Shown piece by piece: positions 1-10,179 of a DNA stretch of 64,000 nt (position 1 is its first letter; each line of letters begins with the position of its first letter). The DNA comes from Bacillota bacterium (GTDB lineage: Bacteria; Bacillota; Desulfotomaculia; Desulfotomaculales; Desulfohalotomaculaceae): assembly GCA_009711615.1 (NCBI GenBank), contig VENI01000003.1, forward strand, positions 239,034-303,033, read 5' to 3'. The position numbers and the translations under genes are program-made. Below the pieces are notes generated by a model. The model saw only the letters and a program-made list of their open reading frames with translations, was not told the origin of the DNA and searched no databases.

Positions 1-415
1 GTTAAAAGATAGTCAACCATTAAACTTTGCAGGTAATGTAGAAGGTCGTGAACTGGTTCTGGGAGATGTGGATGTTGCAGTTTGTGACGGTTTTGTAGGC
101 AATGTGATATTAAAAACCATAGAGGGCTGTGGTATGGCTCTGATGGGTATGGTGAAGCAGGGCTTACAGCCGCTGGCAGAACAATTGGGGCCTGAACAAG
201 TATTTGGTTCTTTGGCAGAATTGAAAGAAAGAATGGACTACAGCACTTACGGTGGTGCTCCTTTGTTGGGACTGAATGGAGTAAGCATAATTAGCCATGG
301 TAGTTCAAATGCCCACGCCATAAAAAATGCAGTTCGTGTGGCCAAGGAATCAGTGGACAAAAACTTGGTGGCAGCTATAGCCGATAACATCGGCCTGATG
401 TCAAAGGAGGAATAG
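1..415 (+). CDS. plsX: Phosphate acyltransferase PlsX, C-terminal part (5' end outside window)
   Basis: PlsX converts acyl-ACP and phosphate to acyl-phosphate, the first step of phospholipid synthesis at the inner face of the membrane. The reading frame is open from base 2 and continues upstream of the window, so only about 137 C-terminal residues are visible. The segment NFAGNVEGREL followed by VAVCDGFVGNVILKTIEG is characteristic of PlsX, as is the glycine-rich YGGAPLLGLNG stretch. It ends with a TAG 7 bases before fabH, and plsX-fabH is the usual order in Firmicutes fatty acid operons. A Met at base 68 is internal and is not the start. Identification is firm; the start cannot be judged. 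Confidence 0.95.
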   Translation, partial: LKDSQPLNFAGNVEGRELVLGDVDVAVCDGFVGNVILKTIEGCGMALMGMVKQGLQPLAEQLGPEQVFGSLAELKERMDYSTYGGAPLLGLNGVSIISHGSSNAHAIKNAVRVAKESVDKNLVAAIADNIGLMSKEE

Positions 416-422
416 TGTTAGA

Positions 423-1418
423 ATGACAAGCCATGCAATTCAGGCCGGGATACTTGGAGTTGGAAGTTATACACCGGAAAAAGTGCTGGCCAATAAAGAT
501 ATTGAAAAATTAGTAGACACAAATGATGAATGGATAACCACCCGAACCGGTATTAAAGAACGTAGGATCGCAGGGAACGACCAGGTTGCTTCTGATTTGG
601 GGATAGAGGCAGGGTTGGCAGCCTTAAAGGATGCTGGCATAAATGCTATGGATGTTGATTTGATAATAGTCGCCACCAGCACCCCGGATATGCACTATCC
701 ATCAACCGCATGCATTATCCAAGATAAGCTAGGATGCAAAAAAGCAGGGGCCTTTGATTTAGCAGCGGCATGTACTGGTTTTGTTTATGCAGCGGTGGTG
801 GCAGAGCAGTTTATTAAAGCCGGAACATACAAGAATGTACTGGTTATAGGAACAGAAGTGTATTCTCGTGTAGTTGATTGGGAAGACAGAAGCACCTGTA
901 TTTTATTTGGAGATGGTGCTGGTGCGGCGGTGTTTGGCCCGGTAGCAGGTGATAAAGGTTTTAAAGCTACCACCCTTGGCTCGGAAGGTTCTGGTGGAGA
1001 CATGTTGACTTTGCCTTGCTCAGGTTCCAGGATTCCATTTGGGGAAACTGAGTCAGTGAACGCCAGAGCGGTGGTGCAGATGCAGGGAAGAGAAGTTTAT
1101 AAATTTGCAGTTAGGGTAATGGAAGAAGGAACTGAAGAAGTACTGGAGAAAGCAGGATTAGCTAAAGATGATATTGACCTGGTGGTACCTCACCAGGCTA
1201 ATATAAGAATTATTGAACATTATGCTAAAAAGATGAAATTGCCAATGGAAAAAATAGTAGCTAATGTGGATAAGTACGGTAACACCAGCGCTGCTTCTGT
1301 ACCATTAGCCCTTGATGAGGCTTACAAGCAGGGGCGAATAAAATCCGGTGATAATTTATTACTGCTTGGTTTTGGTGCTGGGCTTACCTGGGGAGCCGCC
1401 GTGATTAAATGGGCATGA
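423..1418 (+). CDS. fabH: 3-oxoacyl-ACP synthase III (FabH)
   Basis: FabH condenses acyl-CoA with malonyl-ACP to start fatty acid synthesis. The 331-residue length is typical. The thiolase-fold catalytic triad is visible: Cys in AAACTGF (about residue 113), His in PHQANIRIIEH and Asn in DKYGNTSAAS. The N-terminal WITTRTGIKERR segment is also typical. The ATG follows AAAGGAGG with about 12 bases of spacing and lies 7 bases after plsX, so the genes are co-transcribed and probably translationally linked. In Gram-positive bacteria FabH often accepts branched short acyl-CoA primers, but the primer preference cannot be read from the sequence. Confidence 0.97.
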   Translation: MTSHAIQAGILGVGSYTPEKVLANKDIEKLVDTNDEWITTRTGIKERRIAGNDQVASDLGIEAGLAALKDAGINAMDVDLIIVATSTPDMHYPSTACIIQDKLGCKKAGAFDLAAACTGFVYAAVVAEQFIKAGTYKNVLVIGTEVYSRVVDWEDRSTCILFGDGAGAAVFGPVAGDKGFKATTLGSEGSGGDMLTLPCSGSRIPFGETESVNARAVVQMQGREVYKFAVRVMEEGTEEVLEKAGLAKDDIDLVVPHQANIRIIEHYAKKMKLPMEKIVANVDKYGNTSAASVPLALDEAYKQGRIKSGDNLLLLGFGAGLTWGAAVIKWA

Positions 1419-1462
1419 AACATTCAATATTATTACTCCGAATTTGTTAGGAGGTATTTAGG

Positions 1463-2404
1463 ATGATTAGAACTGAATTATGTGACTTGTTGGGAATTAA
1501 ATATCCAATTATACAGGGTGGTATGGCTTGGGTATCAACTGCAGAATTGGTTGCCGCGGTGTCTGAAGCCGGGGGGATGGGGGTGATTGGCTCTGGTCAG
1601 GCGCCGCCGGAGTGGCTGGAAGAACAGGTGGCCAAAATAAGAACAATTACCGATAAACCCTTTGGAGTTAATGTAATGCTAATGTCTCCATACGCAGATC
1701 AAGTAATGGAAATTGTAGCCAGGGAACGTATTCCAGTTGTAACAACTGGTGCAGGCAACCCAGGAAAGTATATCCCTAAGCTAAAGGAAGTAGGTACTAA
1801 GGTTATACCAGTGGTTCCATCGGTGGCTTTGGCAAAACGTATGGAACGTAGCGGTGTAGACGCTGTCATTGCTGAAGGTGGGGAATCTGGAGGGCATATA
1901 GGGGAACAAAATACAATGCCATTGGTACCCCAGGTTGTGGATGTGGTAAACATTCCGGTTATTGCTGCTGGCGGCATATTTGACGGCAGGGGCTTTGTGG
2001 CAGCACTGGCGTTGGGTGCTGTAGGGGTGCAAATGGGAACCAGGTTTATGAGTGCCAGTGAATGTGTGATTCACGATAATGTAAAACAAAGCCTGTTAAA
2101 GGCTAAGGATCGGGATACAGTTGTAAGCGGTCGTAGCACAGGTCACCCAGTGCGAGTAATAAAAAACAAGTTAACCAAACGATTTGAAGAACTGGAAAGT
2201 CTAAACACTCCTGCAGAAGAATTAGAAAAAATGGGAGTCGGCAAACTGAGAGCAGCCATGGTTGACGGAGATGTAGATTATGGTTCTGTGATGGCCGGCC
2301 AGGTAAGTGGAATGATTAAAGAAATTCAACCAGCCAAGGATATTATAGAAGAAATCATCAAAGGGGCTGAAGAAATAATTAAGAGACTGCCCCAGGGGAG
2401 GTAA
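1463..2404 (+). CDS. fabK: Enoyl-ACP reductase II, FMN-dependent (FabK)
   Basis: Member of the nitronate monooxygenase/FabK TIM-barrel flavoprotein family, 313 residues. FabK reduces trans-2-enoyl-ACP at the last step of each elongation cycle. The N-terminal GIKYPIIQGGMAWVST, the GVNVMLMSP strand and the IAEGGESGGHIGE phosphate-binding region match the FabK branch. The position between fabH and fabD supports the enoyl reductase role over a nitronate monooxygenase. No fabI is visible in the window. The ATG is preceded by AGGAGG with 8-base spacing, and the stop lies 5 bases before the fabD start. Such organisms are expected to be insensitive to FabI-directed inhibitors such as triclosan (family knowledge). 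Confidence 0.93.
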   Translation: MIRTELCDLLGIKYPIIQGGMAWVSTAELVAAVSEAGGMGVIGSGQAPPEWLEEQVAKIRTITDKPFGVNVMLMSPYADQVMEIVARERIPVVTTGAGNPGKYIPKLKEVGTKVIPVVPSVALAKRMERSGVDAVIAEGGESGGHIGEQNTMPLVPQVVDVVNIPVIAAGGIFDGRGFVAALALGAVGVQMGTRFMSASECVIHDNVKQSLLKAKDRDTVVSGRSTGHPVRVIKNKLTKRFEELESLNTPAEELEKMGVGKLRAAMVDGDVDYGSVMAGQVSGMIKEIQPAKDIIEEIIKGAEEIIKRLPQGR

Positions 2405-2409
2405 TACTT

Positions 2410-3348
2410 TTGTCTTTGGTATTTGTATTTCCCGGACAGGGATCCCAGTATGTAGGTATGGGAAAGGAACTATATCATAACTATTCCAGTGCCCGGGAAA
2501 TATTTGAGCAAGCAAATGAAGCATTAAATTACGATATTACAAAACTTTGCTTTGAAGGACCAGAAGATCAGTTAAATAAAACTGTAAACACTCAGCCAGC
2601 GCTACTCACTGTCAGTATCGCCGCGCTGGCAGTGCTTCATGAAAACGGTATAAGACCAGTGGCTGTAGCAGGACACAGCTTGGGTGAATATTCCGCTTTA
2701 GTTTGTGCTGGAGCTTTAAAATTTACTGATGCTGTTCGATTGGTGCAATTTCGAGGGAAATACATGCAGGAAGCCGCAGCTGGAAACGGCGGTATGGCGG
2801 CAGTTTTAGGGCTTGACGGTAAAACTGTTGATGAAATTTGTACCAAAGCTGCAACCGATGGCCATATAGTTGAAGCAGTTAATTACAACTGTCCTGGCCA
2901 GGTTGTGATTGCCGGGACAGAGGAAGGACTTAAACCAGCTATGGAACTGGCAAAGGAAGCAGGTGCCCGTCGCTGTGTGCCTTTGGCTGTAAGTGGTCCT
3001 TTTCACTCTAGTTTAATGCGCCCGGCAGGGGAAAAATTGAACCAAGCCATGGAGCAGGTACCGTTTAATAATGTAAACATACCGGTGGTCTCAAATGTCA
3101 CTGCAGACTTTGTGAAATCTGCCGAGGATATAAAAGAAAAACTTTACCAGCAGGTGTTTAGCCCGGTACGCTGGGAGGAAAGTGTTCAAAATTTACATCA
3201 GCAGGGCTATAATGCTTTTGTGGAAGTGGGTCCGGGCAAGGTGCTGAGTGGTTTGGTTAAAAAAACTTTAAAAGGTATTAAGCCTTTAAACGTGGAAGAT
3301 AAAGTTTCATTGGAAAAAGTTCTTGCACAACTTAAGGAGGTTGGCTAA
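2410..3348 (+). CDS. fabD: Malonyl-CoA:ACP transacylase (FabD)
   Basis: FabD loads malonyl groups onto ACP. At 312 residues it has the expected length. The N-terminal FPGQGSQYVGMG and the nucleophile elbow GHSLGEYSAL (catalytic Ser about residue 91) are diagnostic, and the second catalytic residue is the His in SGPFHS. The start is a TTG, chosen because the FPGQGSQ motif begins only seven residues later and a Shine-Dalgarno (GGGGAGG) sits within the fabK stop region. The downstream fabG start is 1 base past its stop, so translation of the two is coupled. Confidence 0.96.
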   Translation: MSLVFVFPGQGSQYVGMGKELYHNYSSAREIFEQANEALNYDITKLCFEGPEDQLNKTVNTQPALLTVSIAALAVLHENGIRPVAVAGHSLGEYSALVCAGALKFTDAVRLVQFRGKYMQEAAAGNGGMAAVLGLDGKTVDEICTKAATDGHIVEAVNYNCPGQVVIAGTEEGLKPAMELAKEAGARRCVPLAVSGPFHSSLMRPAGEKLNQAMEQVPFNNVNIPVVSNVTADFVKSAEDIKEKLYQQVFSPVRWEESVQNLHQQGYNAFVEVGPGKVLSGLVKKTLKGIKPLNVEDKVSLEKVLAQLKEVG

Positions 3349-3349
3349 A

Positions 3350-4102
3350 ATGGTTTTAGATGGTAAGGTTGCCCTTGTTACTGGTTCGTCCCGGGGAATT
3401 GGTCGAGCGGTTGCAACTGCACTGGCCAAAGCCGGAGCAAATGTGGTTGTTAACTATGCTGGACGGGCAGATGCTGCTGAAGAAACAGCCAACATAATTA
3501 AAGAAGCAGGACAAAAGGCTCTGGTTGTAAAGGCCGATGTGGCAGATGCAGGGCAGGTAAAAGAGATGGTTGATAAAACCATTAAAGAATTTGGTCGCTT
3601 AGATATACTGGTGAATAATGCTGGTATCACCAGGGATAACTTATTAATGCGTATGAAGGATGAGGACTGGGATTCAGTGTTGGACACCAACTTAAAAGGG
3701 GCCTTCAACTGTTGCCGGGCTGTGGCACGGCCGATGCTAAAAGCACGTGGCGGCAGAATTATAAATATCAGCTCGGTTGTGGGTTTAAGTGGAAATCCCG
3801 GGCAGGTTAACTATTCAGCAGCCAAGGCTGGTTTGATTGGTATCACCAGGACGCTGGCCGGTGAGTTGGGGTCAAGGGGAATTACTGTTAATGCTGTGGC
3901 CCCGGGTTTTGTTACAACCGAAATGACTGACAACTTGCCAGATGAGGTAAAAGATAATTTAAAGGAACGTATTCCATTGGGGCGCTTAGGTGCGCCGGAA
4001 GAAATTGCTGATGTAGTTACATTTTTGGCTAGTCCAACAGCCGGGTACATAACTGGGCAAACAATTGCCATTGATGGCGGTATGACCTCTGTTATGAAGT
4101 AA
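3350..4102 (+). CDS. fabG: 3-oxoacyl-ACP reductase (FabG)
   Basis: NADPH-dependent short-chain dehydrogenase reducing 3-oxoacyl-ACP in the elongation cycle; 250 residues. The Rossmann motif TGSSRGIG is near residue 12, NNAG is present and the catalytic Tyr-Lys pair is in YSAAK. The C-terminal [11 protein letters not shown] is typical. An upstream in-frame start at 3323 exists, but the ATG at 3350 is preferred. It follows AAGGAGG (3334-3340) at about 9 bases and gives the normal FabG N-terminus, whereas the upstream start would overlap the fabD coding end. Confidence 0.96.
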   Translation: MVLDGKVALVTGSSRGIGRAVATALAKAGANVVVNYAGRADAAEETANIIKEAGQKALVVKADVADAGQVKEMVDKTIKEFGRLDILVNNAGITRDNLLMRMKDEDWDSVLDTNLKGAFNCCRAVARPMLKARGGRIINISSVVGLSGNPGQVNYSAAKAGLIGITRTLAGELGSRGITVNAVAPGFVTTEMTDNLPDEVKDNLKERIPLGRLGAPEEIADVVTFLASPTAGYITGQTIAIDGGMTSVMK

Positions 4103-4142
4103 TACCGGTGCGGATAAGATATTTTGGAAGGGGGTGAGGGTT

Positions 4143-4376
4143 TTGGCAGATACATTTGAAAAAGCAAAAGAAATTATTATAGATCAACTGGGAGTTGAAG
4201 ATGAACAGGTTACTCTGAACAGCTCTTTTGTAGATGATCTAGGTGCGGATTCCCTGGATATTGTGGAACTTGTAATGGCTCTGGAAGAAGAGTTTGATAT
4301 GCAGATTCCTGACGAGGAGGCAGAAAAGATTCGTACCGTAGGTGATACTGTAAAATATATTAACGAGAATAAATAA
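4143..4376 (+). CDS. acpP: Acyl carrier protein (AcpP)
   Basis: Small acidic carrier of growing acyl chains. The phosphopantetheine attachment Ser lies in the invariant [13 protein letters not shown] motif. The TTG at 4143 gives 77 residues, the normal ACP size, and has GGAAGGGGGTGAG just upstream. The GTG at 4134 would add three residues and falls inside that ribosome-binding site. It is followed by a strong intrinsic terminator (4392-4423), so some transcription from plsX onward should stop here, leaving fabF-rnc at a reduced level or under a separate promoter. Confidence 0.96.
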   Translation: MADTFEKAKEIIIDQLGVEDEQVTLNSSFVDDLGADSLDIVELVMALEEEFDMQIPDEEAEKIRTVGDTVKYINENK

Positions 4377-4391
4377 CAGTACCTGTGTAAG

Positions 4392-4423
4392 AAAGTCCCG
4401 GGGAGTTTCCACGGGACTTTTTT
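4392..4423 (+). terminator. Intrinsic terminator after acpP
   Basis: A perfect 9-bp stem AAAGTCCCG / CGGGACTTT (4392-4400 with 4412-4420) with an 11-base loop is followed by further T residues. It sits between acpP and fabF, genes otherwise in one transcription unit, so it may act as an attenuator that makes acpP mRNA more abundant than fabF mRNA (inference). Confidence 0.85.
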
Positions 4424-4445
4424 GAAAATACTAGGAGGTGCAGCT

Positions 4446-5687
4446 TTGAGTAAACGGGTAGTTATCACCGGCATGGGTGCTATCACACCGGTGGGTATTG
4501 GACTAGAAAAATTTTGGTCTGCCTTAACCGATGGAGTATCTGGAATTGATAAAATTAGCAGCTTTGACCCGTCTGATTACAAAACACAAATAGCTGGTGA
4601 GGTTAAGGATTTCACCCCTTCAGATTATATTAACAAGAAAGAAGCACGCCGGATGGACCGATTTACCCAATTTGCGGTAGCTGCCACCGGCATGGCTTTT
4701 AAACATGCTGAAATGGATTTAAATAAGATAAAAAAAGACCGCGTCGGTGTTATCTTGGGTTCAGGCATCGGTGGAATGGATACATTGTGGCAGCAGTCTA
4801 AAACTCTAATCAATCGTGGGCCTGGTCGAGTAAGCCCATTATTGGTACCAATGATGATTGCCAATATGGGAGCGGGACAAGTGGCTATTTCATATGGACT
4901 GCAGGGACCGAACCTTACGGCCGTCAGTGCTTGTGCATCCAGTAATAATGCCATTGGTGACGCCTGCAAAGCGCTGCAGCACGGTGATGCAGATGTAATG
5001 GTTGCCGGTGGCACCGAAGCACCTATCACTCCTTTAAGTGTGGCTGGCTTTTGTGCCATGAAGGCCATGAGCACACGTAATGATGAACCGAAAAAGGCTA
5101 GCAGACCCTTTGATGCAGAGCGTGATGGGTTTGTAATGGGTGAAGGTGCGGGCATATTAATATTAGAAACATTGGAACATGCCCAGGCACGGGGGGCTAA
5201 AATATATGCAGAAATAGTGGGGTATGGCAGTACCTGTGATGCATATCATATTACTGCACCTGATCCGGAGGGCGATGGTGCCGCTAGGGCCATGCAAATA
5301 GCCATTGCGGACGGTGGTCTAAAAACAGAAGATGTGGATTATATTAATGCCCACGGTACATCAACTATGTTAAATGACAAGTTGGAAACTATGGCAATTA
5401 AGCGGGTGTTTGGTGAACATGCCCGGAAATTATCGGTTAGTTCAACCAAGTCCATGACCGGGCACTTACTTGGTGCAGCGGGTGGTGTAGAGGCAGTAGC
5501 ATGTGTGTTAGCCATTGTTAATGGTGTCGTTCCCCCAACTATTAACTATGAAGTACCTGATCCTGAATGTGACTTGGACTATACAACTAACGGGGCTAGG
5601 GAAAGAGATATTAAAGTAGCAATTTCCAACTCGTTAGGTTTTGGTGGTCATAATGTAACCACTGTATATAAAAAATATGAGGGTTAA
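4446..5687 (+). CDS. fabF: 3-oxoacyl-ACP synthase II (FabF)
   Basis: Elongating beta-ketoacyl-ACP synthase, 413 residues. The Cys-His-His triad is present: Cys in [12 protein letters not shown] (about residue 163), His in [11 protein letters not shown] and His in [14 protein letters not shown]. The N-terminal [15 protein letters not shown] is canonical. The TTG at 4446 is chosen as start because AGGAGGTG (4433-4440) precedes it and the conserved N-terminus begins immediately. A TTG at 4422 lies within the upstream terminator T-tract and would encode the ribosome-binding site, so it is rejected. Confidence 0.96.
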   Translation: MSKRVVITGMGAITPVGIGLEKFWSALTDGVSGIDKISSFDPSDYKTQIAGEVKDFTPSDYINKKEARRMDRFTQFAVAATGMAFKHAEMDLNKIKKDRVGVILGSGIGGMDTLWQQSKTLINRGPGRVSPLLVPMMIANMGAGQVAISYGLQGPNLTAVSACASSNNAIGDACKALQHGDADVMVAGGTEAPITPLSVAGFCAMKAMSTRNDEPKKASRPFDAERDGFVMGEGAGILILETLEHAQARGAKIYAEIVGYGSTCDAYHITAPDPEGDGAARAMQIAIADGGLKTEDVDYINAHGTSTMLNDKLETMAIKRVFGEHARKLSVSSTKSMTGHLLGAAGGVEAVACVLAIVNGVVPPTINYEVPDPECDLDYTTNGARERDIKVAISNSLGFGGHNVTTVYKKYEG

Positions 5688-5704
5688 AAGTAAGGTGATA
5701 GAAG

Positions 5705-6457
5705 TTGTTTAAATCCAGTGTATACATTGCCCGGCTGCAGCAGCGGCTGGGCATCAACTGGAGTGAACCTGGCCTTTTTTATCAAGCCCTTACGCATAGT
5801 TCCTGTGCCCATGAAAATAGAAATATGGGGCTAACTCACAACCAGCGCCTGGAGTTTTTGGGAGACGCAGTGCTAGAACTGGTAATCAGCGACTACTTAT
5901 ACAACAAGTTTCCCCAAAGCGCTGAAGGTGAATTAACTAAACTGCGGGCGGCGGTTGTGTGTGAGCCTTCTCTGGCCAAAGTGGCCAAAGATTTGGCATT
6001 AGGTATGTGCTTAAGGATGGGTCGGGGTGAAGAGCGATCCGGAGGTAGGGAACGTCCCAGTATATTGGCAGATGCATTTGAAGCCCTGCTGGGGGCAGTT
6101 TACTTGGATAAAGGTCTGGAAGTCTCCAGAAAAGTTATTCTAAATGAACTGCAACCTGTCATTAAGGATGTTGTTGAAGGCCGACTGGAGAAGGATTATA
6201 AGACTGAATTGCAGGAAATGCTCCAGCAACATTCTGCCGACCCGGTTAACTACGTAATATTAAAGGAAGAAGGCCCTGACCATGACAAAACCTTCACTGC
6301 TGGTGTAATATACCGGGGGAAGGAAGTTGGCCGTGGTAAAGGTCACTCTAAAAAAGAAGCAGAACAGCGGGCGGCCAAAGAGGCATTGACCAGTTTCACA
6401 GCAACCATGCGGAAACAACCGAGAAACCGCAGGCGTAGGCCGCTAAACAGAAAGTAA
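5705..6457 (+). CDS. rnc: Ribonuclease III
   Basis: Double-strand-specific endoribonuclease for rRNA and mRNA processing; 250 residues. The N-terminal RNase III domain carries the signature QRLEFLGDAVLEL with metal-binding Glu/Asp residues, and a second acidic cluster is in LADAFEALLGAVYLDKG. A dsRNA-binding domain follows (about residues 160-235, ending SKKEAEQRAAKEAL), and the C-terminus is very basic (RKQPRNRRRRPLNRK). The TTG start follows AAGGTGATAG. The order rnc-smc-ftsY is classic in Firmicutes. Confidence 0.95.
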   Translation: MFKSSVYIARLQQRLGINWSEPGLFYQALTHSSCAHENRNMGLTHNQRLEFLGDAVLELVISDYLYNKFPQSAEGELTKLRAAVVCEPSLAKVAKDLALGMCLRMGRGEERSGGRERPSILADAFEALLGAVYLDKGLEVSRKVILNELQPVIKDVVEGRLEKDYKTELQEMLQQHSADPVNYVILKEEGPDHDKTFTAGVIYRGKEVGRGKGHSKKEAEQRAAKEALTSFTATMRKQPRNRRRRPLNRK

Positions 6458-6497
6458 ACTAACAAACAGGGCGCTTGATTATAAGCGACCGTTAATC

Positions 6498-6575
6498 TCA
6501 GGTCAGAATTCAGGAGTCAGGAGTCAGAATGAAGGGGATCTAATTTCTGGGTTCTGACTCTTGACTTTTGAATAT
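6498..6575. repeat. Dispersed heptad-type repeat between rnc and smc (two facing arms)
   Basis: Left arm 6502-6530 contains two adjacent units AGGAGTC AGGAGTC followed by AGAAT. Right arm 6551-6573 reads TTCTGACTCTTGACTTTTGAAT, an approximate reverse complement of the left arm. Transcribed across this junction, the arms could pair. Related units occur near 11.7, 15.4, 27.6, 27.8, 29.6, 29.7 and 45.3 kb. No coding capacity is seen. Confidence 0.8.
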
Positions 6576-6604
6576 TTCAAAATCAATGTAAAGGAGTTTG
6601 AGTT

Positions 6605-9600
6605 GTGCTCAAACGACTGGATATACAAGGGTTTAAATCCTTTGCTAACAAAGTTCAAGTTGAATTTAACACTGGCCTGACGGTTATAGTTGGGCCTAAT
6701 GGTAGTGGTAAAAGTAACATATCAGATTCAATCAACTGGGCGTTGGGTGAACATCGCGCCAGTGCACTACGTGGTGCCCGTATGGACGAAGTGATATTTG
6801 CCGGTAGCGAGCATCACCGCAAGGTGGGTATGTGTGAAGTTTCAGTGGTTCTGGACAACAGTAAAAACATATATCCGTTAGATTACTCCGAAGTAACAAT
6901 TACCAGGCGTATTTTTCGTTCCGGTGAAAGCCAATATATGATTAACAAGGTATCCTGCCGTTTAAAAGACATTCATAATCTTCTGGTGGATACTGGTATT
7001 GGTAAAGGGGCTTATGCCATTATTGGTCAGGGCAAAGTGGATGAGATACTGCATAGCAGACCGGAAGAAAGGCGTGCTGTAATTGAAGAGGCAGCAGGTA
7101 TAGTAAAATATCGGCGCAGAAAAGAAGAGGCATTACGTAAATTAAATAGTACAGAACAGGATTTGGCCCGTCTTAGTGATATTATAACAGAGTTGTGTGA
7201 CCGGCTGGAGCCCTTGACTGAAGAAGCAAAAAAAGCTGAGCAATGGAAAGAATATGTTAGGGAGCGCAGACAGTTAGAATTGGGGCTGTTGGCCCGGGAA
7301 CTGGAAGGTGTAGATGAGAAACTCTCAGTTCTGGGCGAACAGCTTAAGGAATTACAGGGAAATGATGGGGATAAAGATCAACATACAACTGCTGCTAAGG
7401 TAGAGCAACTACAGCAGCAGTTGCAGTTGCAAGCTGGTAGGGTTGATCAGCGGCGGGTTGAGCTGGATAAATTGCGTTCGGATATTCAGTCTGTAGAAAG
7501 TAATGTCCTGTTAACCGAAGACAGACATCAGAATATGATACAGGAAAATAAACGCATTCGTCGGAATAAAAACAATGCTGAGAATAAACTACAACAACTG
7601 CAACAGGACATGCGTCACGAAGAAGCTAGGCTTGCAGAAATTAAACAGTCTTCTGTACCAAGGGGAAGTGAGTTAAAGCAACTAAAGCAAACCTTGCAGC
7701 AGGTGGAAGAGAACATAAAGACCAAAGAGGAATTACTGGAAAAAGACAAAGCCCAAGTGATTGAACTAATGAATGAATCTGCTCAGGGTAAGTCAAAATT
7801 GCAGAGGGCCGAAGAACACAAAACCGTTGCTGAGCGCAGGTTGACACAGTTGCGACAGACTATCCAAGACGCCGCCCTAGAGCAGATCAGGCTAAAAGAC
7901 AACCTCAAAGTTGCTAAAGATGAGGTTGATCAGTTAAATAAAGAAAAAGACATAAAACAGCAGCGTTTACTTGATGCTGAAAAAAAGAAAAATAACATGA
8001 AGCAAAAACTAATTCTGCAACAAAGTGAACTTCGCAAACTAGGAGACAAGTTATCAGAGGCCAAGTCCAACCACAGGGTACTTCAGCAAAGCCAGGAATC
8101 CTACTCAGGATACCAACGTGGGGTTAGGGAAGTTTTACTGGCATTAAAAATGGGAAAGGTAAACCTGAAAGGTATCTGCGGTACGGTGGCCGACTTGATA
8201 CAAACCCCTACTAAACTGGAAGTGGCAGTGGAAACTGCACTGGGGGGTGCTGTGCAGAATATAGTTACCCGAACAGATAGCGACGCCCAAGAGGTTATTG
8301 ACTATTTGAAGAAAAACAAGTTGGGACGTGTGACTTTCTTACCACTAAATTCCCTGCGTCCGGTAAAGCGACACCCCAGTGAGGCCAATGCGCTACAGAT
8401 GCCCGGTGTTATTGGTGTTGCTGCCGATTTAGTGAAATGCCAACCCCAGTATCAAGTGGTAACTGAATTTTTGCTGGGTAAAGTCCTTGTGGTGGAAAGC
8501 ATTAACCAAGCATTAAAGGTGGCTAGGGCCAGTGGTCAACGTTTACGCCTAGTGACGTTGGATGGAGAATACCTACATCCCGGCGGATCATTAACCGGGG
8601 GCAGTTCCATAGCAAAAAGCAGAGGCCTGCTAAAAGCAAAACGGGAAAAATATGAGTACGCAGAAAAAATAACTCAACTGCAGCAAACTGAACAAGAACT
8701 GAAAAATAAAGAGCATGAAATACAAGAAGAAATCAATTTACTGGAGCAGCAAATTGATCAATTACGTGATTATGTCGTTAAAGATCAGGTGGCACTGGCG
8801 GGCAGGAAACAGGAGTTGCTGCAACTGGAAGAGGCCGTTAACCGTTCTGGGTATCACAGCCAAGAGAGTAGTTATGAAGTAAACAATCTAGAAGATGAAA
8901 TTAAAAATCAGGATATTATTCAGGATACTGCTGCCCGACAGGTGGCAGAAGCAGAAGGAAATCTGAAAAAAGTTCAACAAGCTATAGAAGAAAGACAACA
9001 GCAGATAAAAGAATTAAAAGAACAACAGCAAAACTTGCAACAACAAATTACTTCCACCAAGATAGAAATGGCTGGTGTGGAACAAAAACAAGACGGAATT
9101 GTGAATTTGATAAATCGCCTGGAAAAAGATATTAGCAATACCCAACAAGAATTAAAGAATTATGATCAAGAACTGGATAACCTGAACCAAAAAGAACAAA
9201 AAATGCAGGAAGAAATTGAACATAGTAAACAACAACTAGATAAGATGCAGCAACAGAAACAAGGGTTGGATAAACTGTTGGATGATGAGAAGTCAGAGCA
9301 CCAAGAAACTGCTCAGTATTTAGAAAACGTCCAGCAGCAGGTAAAAGAATTTGAAGAAGCACAGCAGCAGAAAAAGGAAAGAATACATAAAATTCAATTA
9401 CAGCAAGCACGTTTGGAAACAGAGAAACAAACACTACTGGAACGGTTGGAAAGAGAATTTAACGTTACACAAACCAACGATCTTAAGCCGGTAGGTAACA
9501 TAAGTAATTGTAAAAACAGAATTTTAGAACTAGAGCAATTACAGGAAGAGATTGGCCCTGTTAACCCTTCTGCGGAAGAGGAGTATAAACATGTACAAGA

Positions 9601-10168
9601 GCGGTATCAATATTTGCAGAATCAAAAAGAAGATTTGGACAACAGCAAAGAGTCATTGCAGAAGTTAATCTATGAGATGGATTCACTGATGTCTAAGAAA
9701 TTTTCCGCTGCCTTTGAAAAGATTGAAAGCGAATTTAGCATCATATTCAAGGAGTTGTTTGGTGGTGGATCTGCGTCCATGAAGATGGTGGGTGAGAACC
9801 CCCTTACAGCTGGTATTGACATAGAGGCCAGACCTCCCGGAAAGAAACTACAGAATATCAGTTTACTGTCCGGTGGAGAAAGGTCCCTTACCGCCATTGC
9901 AATGCTATTTGCCATATTAAAGGTCAGTCCCAGTCCGTTTTGTGTGCTGGACGAAATAGATGCTGCCTTGGATGAGTCCAATGTTGATCGGTTTGCAAAT
10001 TTTCTACTTAAATTTAGTGAGCAAACACAGTTTGTTGTTATCAGCCACCGCAAAGGTACAATGGAGAAGGCTGAAACACTATACGGGGTAACCATGGGTA
10101 GCACAGGTACATCAAAGTTATTTTCCATAGAAATGTCAAGAGCAGAAGCAGCAATTGCTAATAGTTAG
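6605..10168 (+). CDS. smc: Chromosome segregation ATPase SMC
   Basis: 1187 residues, full length for bacterial SMC, the ATPase of the condensin-like SMC-ScpAB complex that organises and separates replicated chromosomes. The N-terminal head has Walker A GPNGSGKS (residues 30-37). Long coiled coils, unusually rich in Gln, flank a hinge around residues 515-665 with the usual glycines (LGGAVQN, GGSLTGGSS). The C-terminal head has the ABC signature LSGGERS and Walker B FCVLDEIDAALD. The GTG start follows AAAGGAG, and MLKRLDIQGFKSFA is the standard N-terminus. The ftsY start follows 11 bases after its stop. Confidence 0.97.
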   Translation: MLKRLDIQGFKSFANKVQVEFNTGLTVIVGPNGSGKSNISDSINWALGEHRASALRGARMDEVIFAGSEHHRKVGMCEVSVVLDNSKNIYPLDYSEVTITRRIFRSGESQYMINKVSCRLKDIHNLLVDTGIGKGAYAIIGQGKVDEILHSRPEERRAVIEEAAGIVKYRRRKEEALRKLNSTEQDLARLSDIITELCDRLEPLTEEAKKAEQWKEYVRERRQLELGLLARELEGVDEKLSVLGEQLKELQGNDGDKDQHTTAAKVEQLQQQLQLQAGRVDQRRVELDKLRSDIQSVESNVLLTEDRHQNMIQENKRIRRNKNNAENKLQQLQQDMRHEEARLAEIKQSSVPRGSELKQLKQTLQQVEENIKTKEELLEKDKAQVIELMNESAQGKSKLQRAEEHKTVAERRLTQLRQTIQDAALEQIRLKDNLKVAKDEVDQLNKEKDIKQQRLLDAEKKKNNMKQKLILQQSELRKLGDKLSEAKSNHRVLQQSQESYSGYQRGVREVLLALKMGKVNLKGICGTVADLIQTPTKLEVAVETALGGAVQNIVTRTDSDAQEVIDYLKKNKLGRVTFLPLNSLRPVKRHPSEANALQMPGVIGVAADLVKCQPQYQVVTEFLLGKVLVVESINQALKVARASGQRLRLVTLDGEYLHPGGSLTGGSSIAKSRGLLKAKREKYEYAEKITQLQQTEQELKNKEHEIQEEINLLEQQIDQLRDYVVKDQVALAGRKQELLQLEEAVNRSGYHSQESSYEVNNLEDEIKNQDIIQDTAARQVAEAEGNLKKVQQAIEERQQQIKELKEQQQNLQQQITSTKIEMAGVEQKQDGIVNLINRLEKDISNTQQELKNYDQELDNLNQKEQKMQEEIEHSKQQLDKMQQQKQGLDKLLDDEKSEHQETAQYLENVQQQVKEFEEAQQQKKERIHKIQLQQARLETEKQTLLERLEREFNVTQTNDLKPVGNISNCKNRILELEQLQEEIGPVNPSAEEEYKHVQERYQYLQNQKEDLDNSKESLQKLIYEMDSLMSKKFSAAFEKIESEFSIIFKELFGGGSASMKMVGENPLTAGIDIEARPPGKKLQNISLLSGGERSLTAIAMLFAILKVSPSPFCVLDEIDAALDESNVDRFANFLLKFSEQTQFVVISHRKGTMEKAETLYGVTMGSTGTSKLFSIEMSRAEAAIANS

Positions 10169-10179
10169 GAGGAACATAA